Part shown: positions 26,627 through 35,508 of the stretch, piece after piece
Numbering within the stretch: position 1 is the stretch's first letter
How the letters are laid out: every line of letters begins with the position of its first letter
From: Candidatus Desulfovibrio intestinipullorum
Lineage (GTDB): Bacteria; Desulfobacterota; Desulfovibrionia; Desulfovibrionales; Desulfovibrionaceae
DNA length: 64,000 nt
NCBI GenBank assembly: GCA_019113165.1
Contig: DXHV01000060.1
Span: 1 to 64,000, forward strand
Reading direction: 5' to 3'
Notes under the pieces: generated by a model
The model's input: the letters and a program-made list of their open reading frames with translations, nothing else
Told to the model about the DNA's origin: nothing
The model's database searches: none
Made by a program: the position numbers and the translations under genes

Positions 26627-27715
26627 ATGGCAGATTTGCTGAAAACACCGCTGACTGCCTGGCATGAAAGCCACGGAGCCAAGATGGCCCCCTTTGCCGG
26701 CTGGAACATGCCCATTCAGTATGAAGGCATTCTGGCCGAGCACAAGCACACCCGCGAAAGTGCCTCGGTCTTCGATATATGCCACATGGGCGAATTCCTT
26801 GTTCATGGTGCCGGCGCCAGGGAAGCGCTCATGAAGGCCGTGAGCCACAGTCTGGCCGAGCTCGCCGAGGGCCGCTGCCGCTACGGCTTCATTCTCAACG
26901 ACAAGGGTGGCGTGCTGGACGACTGCATCATCTATCACCTGGGCCCGGATTCCTACATGGTCGTTGTCAATGCCGCCTGCAGCGCCACGGACTTTGCCGT
27001 GCTGAGCGAGCGCCTGCCCGGCCTTACTTGCGAGGACGTGTCGGACACCACGGCCAAGATAGACCTGCAGGGCCCCAGGGCCGTGGAAATTCTGGAAGAC
27101 TTCCTTGGCGAGGATCTGCACAATCTCGGCTACTTTGCCTTCAGGTACACCACCTGGCAGGGCAAAAAGCTCCTGGTCAGCCGCACGGGCTACACCGGCG
27201 AACTGGGCTATGAACTCTACATCGACGCCGGTTCTGCCCTGGATCTGTGGGAAGGCCTGCTCAAGGACGAGCGCGTCAGGCCCGCAGGACTTGGTGCCAG
27301 GGACACCCTGCGCATGGAAGCAGGCCTTGCTCTGTACGGCCACGAGCTGGACACGGAACACACCCCAGTGGAAGCCGGCCTTGGCATCATGATGAAGAGC
27401 CAGGCCGACTACGTGGGCAAGGAAGGCCTTGCCACGGTGCGCGAAAAGCTTCTGCCCCTGGAACTGGACGGCCGGCGTGCCCCGCGCCACGGCGACGCTG
27501 TCGCCCTGGGCGACGAGGAAGTGGGCCGGGTCACTTCCGGCACCTTTGCCCCCTCGCTCAACAAGGCCATTGCCTTCGCCTGGGTCCGGGCGGACAAGGC
27601 CGAGGCCACGGAGTACACCATCGTGACCCCGCGTGCCAGGCTTGCGGCCAGGGTCGTTTCCCTGCCCTTCTACAAGCAGGGCACGGCCAGGACCAAGCTG
27701 ACTCCCAGGGGCTGA
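26627..27715 (+). CDS. gcvT: glycine cleavage T protein (aminomethyltransferase)
   Basis: Transfers the methylene group from aminomethyl-lipoyl-GcvH to tetrahydrofolate, releasing ammonia. 362 residues: KTPLTAWHESHGAKMAPFAGWNMPIQY, ASVFDICHMGEFLVHGAGA, CRYGFILNDKGGVLDDCIIYHL, SRTGYTGELGYELYI and the C-terminal barrel GRVTSGTFAPSLNKAIAFAWV. The conserved catalytic Asp of this family falls in the GGVLDDCI region. GAAGGAGTGGGAA precedes ATG 26627. No glycine riboswitch is evident in the 276-nt gap upstream. Confidence 0.97.
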   Translation: MADLLKTPLTAWHESHGAKMAPFAGWNMPIQYEGILAEHKHTRESASVFDICHMGEFLVHGAGAREALMKAVSHSLAELAEGRCRYGFILNDKGGVLDDCIIYHLGPDSYMVVVNAACSATDFAVLSERLPGLTCEDVSDTTAKIDLQGPRAVEILEDFLGEDLHNLGYFAFRYTTWQGKKLLVSRTGYTGELGYELYIDAGSALDLWEGLLKDERVRPAGLGARDTLRMEAGLALYGHELDTEHTPVEAGLGIMMKSQADYVGKEGLATVREKLLPLELDGRRAPRHGDAVALGDEEVGRVTSGTFAPSLNKAIAFAWVRADKAEATEYTIVTPRARLAARVVSLPFYKQGTARTKLTPRG

Positions 27716-27800
27716 TCGCAAAAAAAACTGCGGTATTCCTGTGGTATTATCACTGTTTTCTGCCCTTTTTCATCTGCCATTCTTTGTGAGGAGGCACACC

Positions 27801-28184
27801 ATGTCCAATCCTGCAGATCTCAAATATTCCAAGAGCCATGAATGGGTCCGCGTCGAAGGCGGCGAGGCTGTTGTCGGTATCACCACCTTTGCCCAGGAAG
27901 CCCTGGGCGACATTACCTACGTGGAAGCTCCCGCCGTGGACGACGAAGTGGAAGCCGGCGCCGAATGCGGTTCCATCGAATCCGTGAAGGCAGCAAGCGA
28001 CCTCATCTCCCCAGTGTCCGGCAAGGTTGTTGCCGTCAACAGCGAGCTTGAGAGCGCTCCCGAAATCATCAACCAGGATCCCTATGGCAAGGGCTGGATC
28101 TACCGCGTGGCCACGGACGCCCTGCCGGACGATCTGCTTGATGCCGCAGCCTACGAAGCCGTGTGTGCACAGGAAAGCCACTAG
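27801..28184 (+). CDS. gcvH: glycine cleavage H protein
   Basis: 127-residue lipoyl carrier that shuttles the aminomethyl group between P and T and is reoxidised by dihydrolipoyl dehydrogenase. It has LKYSKSHEWVRVEGGEAVVGITTFAQEALGDITYVEAP, the lipoylated lysine in GSIESVKAASDL, and NQDPYGKGWIYRV. Start ATG 27801 has GAGGAGG upstream; the track adds 20 residues. It lies 85 nt after gcvT and 12 nt before gcvPA. Confidence 0.97.
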   Translation: MSNPADLKYSKSHEWVRVEGGEAVVGITTFAQEALGDITYVEAPAVDDEVEAGAECGSIESVKAASDLISPVSGKVVAVNSELESAPEIINQDPYGKGWIYRVATDALPDDLLDAAAYEAVCAQESH

Positions 28185-28196
28185 GCTGGAGGAACA

Positions 28197-29564
28197 ATGC
28201 CCTATATTCCTCATACCCAGGCTGAGCTCGACCACATGCTCGCAACGGTGGGCGTGAAGAGCCTGGATGATCTCTTTGCGGACATTGCACCGGATATGCG
28301 TCCCCGCAGCTTCCTGGCCAGGCGCGGTCTGCCCGAGCAGGAAGTGATCGCCCTGTGCGAGGAACTGGCCAACCGCAACCAGTCCGTGCTCTCCTTCCTG
28401 GGTGCCGGCTACTATGATCACGGCATTCCCGCGGCAGTGGACGCCCTGGCCGGCCAGAGCGCCTTCCTGACCGCCTACACGCCCTATCAGGCTGAGTGCT
28501 CCCAGGGCACGCTGCAGGCCATCTTTGAGTTCCAGACGGCCGTGGCCCGGCTCATGGAGCTGGACTGCGCCAATGCCTCCCTCTATGACTGCGGCACGGC
28601 GCTTTTTGAAGCCAGCACCATGTGCGTGCGCGCTGCCAAGAAAAGGAAGATCGTCCTGGACGAGGGCGTCAATCCCATCTGGCGGAACATGCTGCACACC
28701 TATGCCGAAAACCTGCCCATGGAATTTGTCCTGGTGCCCCATCGGGACGGCAGGCCGGACAAGGAGGCTCTGATCGCGGCCATTGACAAGGACACGGCCG
28801 GCGTTGTGGTGCAGAACCCCAACTTTTTCGGCGTGGTCTGCGACTACGCGGACGTTTTTGCCGCCGCCAAGGCCGTCAAGGCCGTCAGCGTCGTGGCCGT
28901 GAACCCCGTGCTGCAGGCTGTGCTGAAAACGCCCGGCGCCATGGGTGCCGACATTGCCGTGGCCGAGGGCCAGTCCCTGGGCCTGCCCCTCAACTTCGGC
29001 GGTCCCTACCTGGGCCTCATGGCCTGCACCAAGACCCTGATCCGGCAGATGCCCGGACGCCTGGTGGGCCGGACCCACGACAAGGAAGGCCGGACCGGCT
29101 ACGTGCTGACCCTGCAGGCCAGGGAACAGCACATCCGCCGCTCCAAGGCGACCTCCAACATCTGCTCGAACCAGAATGCCTGCGCCCTGCGCAGCCTTAT
29201 CTACCTCTCCCTGATGGGCCCCCAGGGCCTGCAGGACGTGGCGGAAAACAGCATGGAAATGGCCCATTACGCGGCCAGGACCCTGACTGCGGGCATTGAG
29301 GGCGCCGAGCTCCTCAACGACGCGCCCTTTGGCAACGAAGTGGCCCTGACCCTGCCCGTGTCCGCCGACCTCGTGGTGCAGCGCTGCCTTGCCAAGCACA
29401 AGGTCGTGCCCGGCTACCCCGTGGGCAGAACCTATCCGGGCATGGACAAGGTCCTGCTCGTGGCCTGCACGGAAAAGAACACCGTCGGACAGGTGGGCAT
29501 CCTGCTCGATGCCATGCAGGATGTCATTGCCGACATCCGGCAGGAAGAAGCACTGCGTGGCTAG
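28197..29564 (+). CDS. gcvPA: glycine dehydrogenase (decarboxylating) subunit 1
   Basis: N-terminal-half subunit of the two-subunit P protein, which decarboxylates glycine with PLP. 455 residues with the family opening YIPHTQAELDHMLATVGVKSLDDLF, FLGAGYYDHGIPAAVDAL, TAYTPYQAECSQGTLQAIFEFQTAVARLMELDCANASLYD, and FGGPYLGLMACTKTLIRQMPGRLVGRT. It partners with gcvPB, which begins within 15 nt. Confidence 0.97.
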   Translation: MPYIPHTQAELDHMLATVGVKSLDDLFADIAPDMRPRSFLARRGLPEQEVIALCEELANRNQSVLSFLGAGYYDHGIPAAVDALAGQSAFLTAYTPYQAECSQGTLQAIFEFQTAVARLMELDCANASLYDCGTALFEASTMCVRAAKKRKIVLDEGVNPIWRNMLHTYAENLPMEFVLVPHRDGRPDKEALIAAIDKDTAGVVVQNPNFFGVVCDYADVFAAAKAVKAVSVVAVNPVLQAVLKTPGAMGADIAVAEGQSLGLPLNFGGPYLGLMACTKTLIRQMPGRLVGRTHDKEGRTGYVLTLQAREQHIRRSKATSNICSNQNACALRSLIYLSLMGPQGLQDVAENSMEMAHYAARTLTAGIEGAELLNDAPFGNEVALTLPVSADLVVQRCLAKHKVVPGYPVGRTYPGMDKVLLVACTEKNTVGQVGILLDAMQDVIADIRQEEALRG

Positions 29565-29576
29565 GGGGGAATGAAG

Positions 29577-31022
29577 ATGCAGACCATATTTGAAAAATCC
29601 GTTCCCGGACGCCGTACCACGGGGCTTGCTCCCGAGGCTGCCCTGCATCGTGCGAACGAGCTTGTGCCGGGCGAACTCACCCGTGCCCAGGCCGTGCGCC
29701 TGCCCGAATGCTCGGAACTTGATGTCGTCCGTCACTTCACGCAGCTTGCCAAGCTCAACTACAGCGTGGACGCCAACTTCTATCCCCTGGGATCGTGCAC
29801 AATGAAGTACAATCCCAAGGTCACCGAAGTGGTGGCTGCCCTGCCGGGCTTCAACAAGGTGCATCCGCTTCTGGCCCGCATAGGCAACGGCCAGGGCTGC
29901 CAGGGCTCCATGCACTGCCTCTATGTGCTGGAGCGCAGCCTGTGTGCCATTACCGGCATGGAGGCCTTCACCCTGCAGCCCATGGCAGGCGCCAACGGCG
30001 AGTTCACCGGCGTCTCCATCATTGCCGCCTACCACCGTTCCAAGGGCCGTGACCGCCGCATCATGCTCATTCCCGATGCCGCCCACGGCACCAATCCGGC
30101 CTCTGCCGCCATGGCAGGGTTCACGGTCGTGGAACTGCCCTCCAGGGACGGCATGGTGGATCCCGAGGCCGTGAAGGCAGCCATGGACAAATACGGCGAG
30201 AATATTGCCGGCCTCATGATGACCTGCCCCAACACCCTGGGCCTCATGGAAGTGCACCTCAGAGAAGTGGCAGCTCTGCTGCACAGCATCGATGCCCTGG
30301 TCTACTACGATGGCGCCAACATGAACGCCATCCTGGGCAAGATGCGCGTGGGCGACGTGGGCTTTGACGTTGTGCACCTGAACCTGCACAAGACCTTTGC
30401 CACGCCTCATGGTGGAGGCGGTCCCGGCGCCGGTCCGGTGGGTGTGTGCGAGCGCCTCATCCCCTTCCTGCCCTCGCCGCGCATTACTCGCAAGGCGGAC
30501 GGCAGCTACGAGTTCCTGCCCGACAATCCCGAGAGCATCGGCCATGTGGGGCCCTTCTACGGCAGCTACGGCGTGCTCATGAAGGCTCTGGCCTATATCC
30601 TGCGCCTGGGTGGCGAAGGCCTGGAACGCGTGGCCGAGTACGCCGTGCTCAATGCCAACTACCTGCGTGCAAAGCTCAAGGACGTTCTGGACGAACCCTA
30701 TGACCGCATCTGCATGCATGAGTTCGTGGCCTCCGCTCCGGCCGGCCTGAAGGCCCTGGACATTGCCAAGGGCCTGCTGGAACTGGGCTTCCACGCGCCG
30801 ACCATGTACTTCCCCCTGCTTGTGCACGAATGCCTCATGCCCGAGCCCACGGAAACGGAAAGCATGCAGACCCTGGATGCCTTCTGTGATGCCGTGCACG
30901 CCATCGTGGCCCGTGCCAAGGAAGATCCGGAGTATCTGGCCGAAGCACCCCGCGGCCTGCCGGTCTCCCGTCTCGACGAGACCGAAGCGGCCAGGAAGAT
31001 GCATCTGACCGAAGACATGTAG
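29577..31022 (+). CDS. gcvPB: glycine dehydrogenase (decarboxylating) subunit 2
   Basis: PLP-binding subunit of the split P protein. Motifs: IFEKSVPGRRTTG, NYSVDANFYPLGSCTMKYNPKV, PAAHGTNPASAAMAGF, and the PLP-lysine block VHLNLHKTFATPHGGGGPGAGPVGV, ending EAPRGLPVSRLDETEAARKMHLTED. 481 residues from ATG 29577, which has the better spacing from GGGGGG; ATG 29571 is the track alternative. Last gene of the gcv operon. Dihydrolipoyl dehydrogenase (L protein) is not encoded in the window. Confidence 0.97.
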   Translation: MQTIFEKSVPGRRTTGLAPEAALHRANELVPGELTRAQAVRLPECSELDVVRHFTQLAKLNYSVDANFYPLGSCTMKYNPKVTEVVAALPGFNKVHPLLARIGNGQGCQGSMHCLYVLERSLCAITGMEAFTLQPMAGANGEFTGVSIIAAYHRSKGRDRRIMLIPDAAHGTNPASAAMAGFTVVELPSRDGMVDPEAVKAAMDKYGENIAGLMMTCPNTLGLMEVHLREVAALLHSIDALVYYDGANMNAILGKMRVGDVGFDVVHLNLHKTFATPHGGGGPGAGPVGVCERLIPFLPSPRITRKADGSYEFLPDNPESIGHVGPFYGSYGVLMKALAYILRLGGEGLERVAEYAVLNANYLRAKLKDVLDEPYDRICMHEFVASAPAGLKALDIAKGLLELGFHAPTMYFPLLVHECLMPEPTETESMQTLDAFCDAVHAIVARAKEDPEYLAEAPRGLPVSRLDETEAARKMHLTEDM

Positions 31023-31078
31023 CAAGAGGCCGGGAGAACGTGTCCGTTTGCTTCTCCCTGCAGTTGACCTGATTTTGA

Positions 31079-31132
31079 AAAGCACAGAGGTGTGTTGCGT
31101 TCCACGCGACTCCTCTGTGCTTCTTCCTTTTT
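31079..31132 (+). terminator. gcv operon terminator
   Basis: Perfect 11-bp stem AAGCACAGAGG (31080-31090) / CCTCTGTGCTT (31112-31122), followed by CTTCCTTTTT. Confidence 0.88.
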
Positions 31133-31487
31133 CCGGCTTTTTTTTTGCCCTGTGCCCGGTCTTTGCGCCAGGACATGGCGTCCCGGGCAGCCGTCAGGAA
31201 TGGCAGTGTCGGGCTGCGGTGAGATGGTCTTTTTTTGCCGTGAATGGAATGGACAAAAGAAAGTCCGTACACTGGAGGATGCCTGCCAGGCAGGATTTTC
31301 CTGCAGAATGCGATGTGCGCAGAGGAGAGGTCTTGTTATTCCACTACAAAAAAACAGGCAGGACGAACCCAGTGACCTGTGAAACTGTGCATGGAAAGTA
31401 CATTGCAGAAAAAGAGAAGAAGCTTTTCATTTTGTGAATGAGAAATGAGCACTTTATTTCTGTTTCTGAACAAATGGTGATAATTAC

Positions 31488-31516
31488 TTGACAATACTAA
31501 AAAGTTGGTGTAACTA
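31488..31516 (+). promoter_or_regulatory. distal promoter of the lut operon
   Basis: TTGACA (31488-31493), 17 bp, TAACTA (31511-31516), in an AT-rich stretch. It would give a leader of about 220 nt before lutC. Confidence 0.65.
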
Positions 31517-31744
31517 AGTCTAGATAGCTTTCAAGTCTTTGTACAGGGCTCTCCCGCAAAAAGAAGACTCTTTTCTGCGCTGATGAGTCTTTTTGCAGAG
31601 GGAAAGCCGCTTGATAATCACTCGCATTCTGCATGTTTTTGATGGTAACTGCTGTGTGGATAGGCAGTTTGTGAATATTTCCACTTTTGTGCTTTGGCCC
31701 TATTGTATACAAAATTGGTCTTATAATGGACGCAGGAGACCTTT
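31517..31744 (+). other. AT-rich lutC leader with hairpin and operator-like dyads
   Basis: Together with 31133-31487 this is a 700-nt gap without a supported gene. Seen here: a stem GCAAAAAGAAGACTC (31556-31570) / GAGTCTTTTTGC (31585-31596). TTGTGAATATTTCCACTT (31669-31686) has one perfect and one poor half of a Rex-type TTGTGAA-N4-TTCACAA site. A perfect palindrome TTGTATACAA lies at 31703-31712. A TATAAT at 31722-31727 lies close to the gene, with a poor -35. The dyads could bind a redox or lactate regulator; none is identified. Confidence 0.45.
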
Positions 31745-32380
31745 ATGTCCAACATCAACCCGGAACTTGTAGAAAAATTTACTGCGATGGCGCAAGCTGT
31801 CGCTGCTACAGTCGCTGAAGTTCCTTCCAAGGAAGAAGCCTTCAAATACGTCGTGGATCTGTGCCTTTCCAAGGATCCCTGTGAACTGCTCGCCGACGAG
31901 CCGGGCACAGAAAAAGGCCCCCTTGGTCCGAACCGCGTGCCGACCCGTGTGCAGCGCGTGCTTGCTGCTCCCTCTCTGAATGACGAGGACTTTGCCCTGC
32001 TTGATAAGCTCTGCCAGGAAAAGGGCATCCTCTGCCTGCGCGACAAGGTGCGTCAGTATGCTGCCGGTATCGACATCGGCATCAACGAGGCTGTGGCTGC
32101 CGTGGCCGCAAGCGGCACCTGTCTTTGCCCCACCACGGACGAAGACGTGCGTCTGGCCGGCATGATCAGCGAAATCAGCGTCGTGCTGCTGAAGAAATCG
32201 GACATCTATCCCGACCTTCCTTCCGTGGCTGGCATAATGCGCGAAGCAATCGGCAACGGCCCCGAAGGAAGCTTCACCACCCTGATCACTGGTCCGAGCC
32301 GTACCGCCGATATCGAATGTGTTGGCGCTGTCGGCGTCCATGGTCCGCTCATGATGCATGTTCTTCTCCTGGAGGCCTAA
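31745..32380 (+). CDS. lutC: LUD-domain lactate utilization protein LutC
   Basis: 211 residues of the LutC/YkgG family, the small subunit of the iron-sulfur lactate dehydrogenase complex. It shows the LUD core: GIDIGINEAVAAVAASGTCLC, RLAGMISEISVVLLKKSDIYPDLP, and the end GPSRTADIECVGAVGVHGPLMMHVLL. The N-terminal 40 residues are helical. GCAGGAGA precedes ATG 31745. It lies 3 nt before lutBA and is therefore cotranscribed. Lactate is a main electron donor of Desulfovibrio-type bacteria, which fits the long regulated leader. Confidence 0.93.
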   Translation: MSNINPELVEKFTAMAQAVAATVAEVPSKEEAFKYVVDLCLSKDPCELLADEPGTEKGPLGPNRVPTRVQRVLAAPSLNDEDFALLDKLCQEKGILCLRDKVRQYAAGIDIGINEAVAAVAASGTCLCPTTDEDVRLAGMISEISVVLLKKSDIYPDLPSVAGIMREAIGNGPEGSFTTLITGPSRTADIECVGAVGVHGPLMMHVLLLEA

Positions 32381-32383
32381 GCA

Positions 32384-34543
32384 ATGCAACAAGCACCCAA
32401 GACATACGGCGAGTACAGCAAAGAAATTGATGAAGCTCTGAACGATCCGCAGCTTCGCAAGACTCTGGACAAGTACTCCATTACCTATCGCACCAACCGC
32501 GCCGTTGTGATGCGTGACATTGATGAGGCGACTCTGATCCACGAAATCGCCGAATTCAAGGACGATGCCGCCGCCCACATGGAAGAGCTGTACCAGCAGT
32601 TCAAGGCCGAGGCCGAAAAGCGCGGCGTGCATGTCTACCGTGCCGCCACGGCCGCCGAAGCCAATCAGCTCATTTCCGACATCGCCAGGAAGGAAGGCGT
32701 CAAGCGCATCGTCAAGTCCAAGTCCATGACTTCGGAAGAGACGCAGCTCAACCACAAGCTCATCGCCGACGGCTACATTGTGGACGAAACCGACCTTGGC
32801 GAATGGATTCTCCAGCTGCGCCACGAGACCCCCTCGCACATGGTCATGCCCGCTATTCACCTGAGCCGCTATCAGGTGGCCGAAGACTTCTCCAAGGTCA
32901 CCCAGGTGAAGCAGGATCCCGACATTGATCGCCTGGTCAAGGTGGCCCGCGTGCAGCTGCGCCGCAAGTTCATTGCCGGCGACATGGGCATCACGGGCTG
33001 CAACTTCGCCATTGCCGAATGCGGCGCCATCACCACGGTCACCAACGAAGGCAACGCCCGCATGGTCGAGACCATGCCCCGCGTGCACACCGTGCTGGTG
33101 GGCCTGGACAAGCTCGTGCGCTCCATTGACGATGTCATGATCGCCCTGCAGATTCTGCCCCGCAATGCCACGGCCCAGCGCATCACCTCCTACGTGTCCT
33201 GGGTCTGCGGTCCCACCAAGTGGAAGGGCTCCGCGGACGGCCAGAAGAGCATGCACATTGTCTTCCTGGACAATGGCCGTACCAGGGTTGCCAAGGATCC
33301 CATCTTCAAGCAGGTCTTCCGCTGCGTGCGCTGCGGTGCCTGTACCAACGTCTGCCCCGTCTTCCGTCTCATTGGCGGTCACAAGATGGGCTACATCTAC
33401 ATGGGCGCCATCGGTCTCATCCTGACCTACCTCTACCACGGCGAAGACAAGGCCAAGATTCTCAGCCAGAACTGCATCGGCTGCGAAGCCTGCCACCATG
33501 TCTGCTCCGGCGGCATTGACCTGCCCATGCTGAACCGCGAAGTGCGCAATCGTCTTGTGGACGACGGCGATGGCAATGCCATGGGTTCCCTCATGAAGAT
33601 TGTCATGACGAACCGCAAGATGTTCCACAACCTGCTGCGCTTTGCCAGCAAGGCCCAGCGCCCCTTCACCGCCGGTACCCAGTTCCAGCGCCACCTGCCC
33701 ATGATCTTCCTGAAGAAGCACGACTTCAAGGCCCTGCCCGCCATTGCCGACAAGGCCTTCCGTGATCAGTGGGGCGATATTGCACCCAAGGTGAGCAATC
33801 CCAAGTACCGTGTGGCCCTCTTTGCCGGCTGCGCCGAAGACTTCATCTATCCCGAACAGCTTGTGGCTGCCGTGAAGATCCTGGCTGCCTGCAACGTGGC
33901 CGTGGACTTCCCCATGGATCAGACCTGCTGCGGTCTGCCCCTGGGCATGATGGGCCAGCGCAAGGCCGTGCAGACAGTGGCCCGCCAGAACGTGCGCGCC
34001 TTTGCCGACGGCAATTACGACTACATTATTACCCTGTGCGCCAGCTGCGGTTCCACCCTCAAGAAGCAGTACGGAAACTACCTGGCCAATGATCCCGACA
34101 TCTCCTACGGTGTCGTGTCCCGCTTCCAGGACAAGATCATTGACCTGAGCTCCTTCCTGCGCGATGTGCTGGATCTGAAGCCCGAAGACTTTGTCAACAC
34201 CCATGAGAAGGTCACCTTCCATGCCTCCTGCCATCAGTGCCGTGCCCTGAAGGCTGCCGACAAGTCCCGCGATCTCATCAAGGATGTGGCCGACTACGTG
34301 CCCTGCTTCGAAGAAGAAGTGTGCTGCGGCTTTGGCGGCACCTATTCCGTGAAGTTCCCCATCATCTCCAAGGAAATCATCGAGAGGAAGGTGAAGAGCA
34401 TCGCCGAGACCAAGGCCGAGCGCGTGGTCATGGACTGCCCCGGCTGCGTCCTGCAGATCCGTGGCGCCGTGGAAAAGGAAAAGCTCAACGTCAAGGTCAC
34501 ACACCTCTCCGAACTGCTGGCTGACAAGATTCAGCCCAAGTAG
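32384..34543 (+). CDS. LutB-LutA fusion, lactate-oxidising iron-sulfur protein
   Basis: 719 residues that join what are LutB and LutA in Bacillus. An N-terminal LUD domain (about 60-290) shows RIVKSKSMTSEETQLNHKL and GDMGITGCNFAIAECGAITT. Two [4Fe-4S] motifs follow: CVRCGACTNVCP (about 313) and CIGCEACHHVC (about 363). Two cysteine-rich CCG domains come next: FAGCAED...CCGLP...CASCGS (about 480-555) and HASCHQC...VCCGFGG...CPGC (about 614-687). CCG domains bind the unusual clusters seen in heterodisulfide-reductase-like and lactate/glycolate oxidase subunits. Such fused forms occur in Desulfovibrio organic-acid oxidation loci. Together with LutC it should oxidise lactate to pyruvate and pass electrons to the menaquinone pool; D or L specificity cannot be read. 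Confidence 0.92.
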   Translation: MQQAPKTYGEYSKEIDEALNDPQLRKTLDKYSITYRTNRAVVMRDIDEATLIHEIAEFKDDAAAHMEELYQQFKAEAEKRGVHVYRAATAAEANQLISDIARKEGVKRIVKSKSMTSEETQLNHKLIADGYIVDETDLGEWILQLRHETPSHMVMPAIHLSRYQVAEDFSKVTQVKQDPDIDRLVKVARVQLRRKFIAGDMGITGCNFAIAECGAITTVTNEGNARMVETMPRVHTVLVGLDKLVRSIDDVMIALQILPRNATAQRITSYVSWVCGPTKWKGSADGQKSMHIVFLDNGRTRVAKDPIFKQVFRCVRCGACTNVCPVFRLIGGHKMGYIYMGAIGLILTYLYHGEDKAKILSQNCIGCEACHHVCSGGIDLPMLNREVRNRLVDDGDGNAMGSLMKIVMTNRKMFHNLLRFASKAQRPFTAGTQFQRHLPMIFLKKHDFKALPAIADKAFRDQWGDIAPKVSNPKYRVALFAGCAEDFIYPEQLVAAVKILAACNVAVDFPMDQTCCGLPLGMMGQRKAVQTVARQNVRAFADGNYDYIITLCASCGSTLKKQYGNYLANDPDISYGVVSRFQDKIIDLSSFLRDVLDLKPEDFVNTHEKVTFHASCHQCRALKAADKSRDLIKDVADYVPCFEEEVCCGFGGTYSVKFPIISKEIIERKVKSIAETKAERVVMDCPGCVLQIRGAVEKEKLNVKVTHLSELLADKIQPK

Positions 34544-34601
34544 CAGGATTCGAAGAAACGTGCCGGCTCTTTGAACGAGGAGCCTGACGCCCGAATGTGA
34601 A

Positions 34602-34641
34602 GAGGGGCCGGAAACAGGACGTGTCCTGTTTCCGGCCCCTC
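34602..34641. terminator. 19-bp perfect hairpin between lutBA and the HAD gene
   Basis: GAGGGGCCGGAAACAGGAC and its exact complement are separated by 2 nt (34602-34620 / 34623-34641). It sits between convergent genes. There is no T-run, but stability alone may stop transcription or protect both 3' ends. Confidence 0.65.
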
Positions 34642-34701
34642 ATTGCGTCTGAGGCCACGAAGAAGTCGAGACATGAGGCTTGCGCCTCTGGCTCTGTGTC
34701 C

Positions 34702-35508
34702 CTACGGCAGCACAGAGCCTAGTGTCTCGGCAATGACCGTGGGTTTGCGTTGCTCCAGCAGGGCTTCTTCCAGGGTGGCCTCGCCGCTCAGGACCAGGAT
34801 GAAGTCAATGCCTGCGTTTTCCGCCAGGCGCTTGTCCGTGCTCAGACGATCGCCTGCCATGACCAGGGCCGACGGAGGGTAGAGCCTGAAGAGCGGTTCC
34901 AGAACTTCGGTATTGGGCTTGCCGAAGATCTTTTCCGGACGCCGGCCCGTGGCAATTTCGTAGAGGCCGAGAAAGCTGCCCACATCAGGAAGCGGACCTT
35001 CCGGCGAAGGACAGACAAGATCCGGGTGGGTGGCAAAGAAGCGGACTTTGGGCTTTTGCAGGAGCAGGGCCGAACGGGCCAGCTTTTCGTAGGTGAGCTC
35101 GGTGTCGTAGGCCAGGATGACGCACTGTGCTTCTTCCTCTGTCTGGACAAGTTCTGGCATGCGCCGGGCAAGGTCGGCCCTGAAGGCCGTATTGCCCACG
35201 ACATAGGCGCGCTTTATGCCTTCCTCCACAAGAAAGTCCACAAGCGGAGTTGTGGGGGCCAGAAACTGTTCCAGCCTGGCCGGAATGCCCATGCGGTTCA
35301 GCTTGTCCACATAGGTGGCCGGCGAGTGGGAGGTGTTGTTGCTCAGAAAGCGGAAGTCAAAGCGCTCCCAGTTGCGCAGGATGCCGGCAACGGCCGGGGC
35401 AATGGGAATGGATCCAAGATAGACGGTGCCGTCCAGATCCAGAACAACGCAGCGCTTTTCTGACCAGTCAATGGCGGACGTGTTGTCCGGGGAAGCGTTG
35501 GTCTGCAT
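34702..35508 (-). CDS. NagD-like HAD phosphatase (HAD-IIA)
   Basis: 268-residue HAD-superfamily subclass IIA hydrolase. Motif I is CVVLDLDGTVYLGSIPI, motif II RFLSNNTS, the cap contains FLVEEGIKRAYVVGN, the motif III region is KIFGKPN, and motif IV is LVMAGDRLSTDKRLAENAGIDFILVLSG. Family members dephosphorylate small substrates such as nucleotides, p-nitrophenyl phosphate, phosphoglycolate or glycerol 3-phosphate. Divergent position to glpAB makes glycerol 3-phosphate an attractive but unproven substrate. Start ATG 35508 (MQTNASPDNTSA); the longer track start has no ribosome site. Confidence 0.88.
   Translation of the reverse strand: MQTNASPDNTSAIDWSEKRCVVLDLDGTVYLGSIPIAPAVAGILRNWERFDFRFLSNNTSHSPATYVDKLNRMGIPARLEQFLAPTTPLVDFLVEEGIKRAYVVGNTAFRADLARRMPELVQTEEEAQCVILAYDTELTYEKLARSALLLQKPKVRFFATHPDLVCPSPEGPLPDVGSFLGLYEIATGRRPEKIFGKPNTEVLEPLFRLYPPSALVMAGDRLSTDKRLAENAGIDFILVLSGEATLEEALLEQRKPTVIAETLGSVLP

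Noticed and set aside
27750-31085. 1111-codon minus-strand ORF opposite the gcv genes
   Set aside because: Antisense shadow. The plus strand encodes gcvH, gcvPA and gcvPB with full family motifs, and the minus frame is open only because of GC-rich codon bias.
31721-34504. 927-codon minus-strand ORF opposite lutC-lutBA
   Set aside because: Antisense shadow of two well-identified genes.
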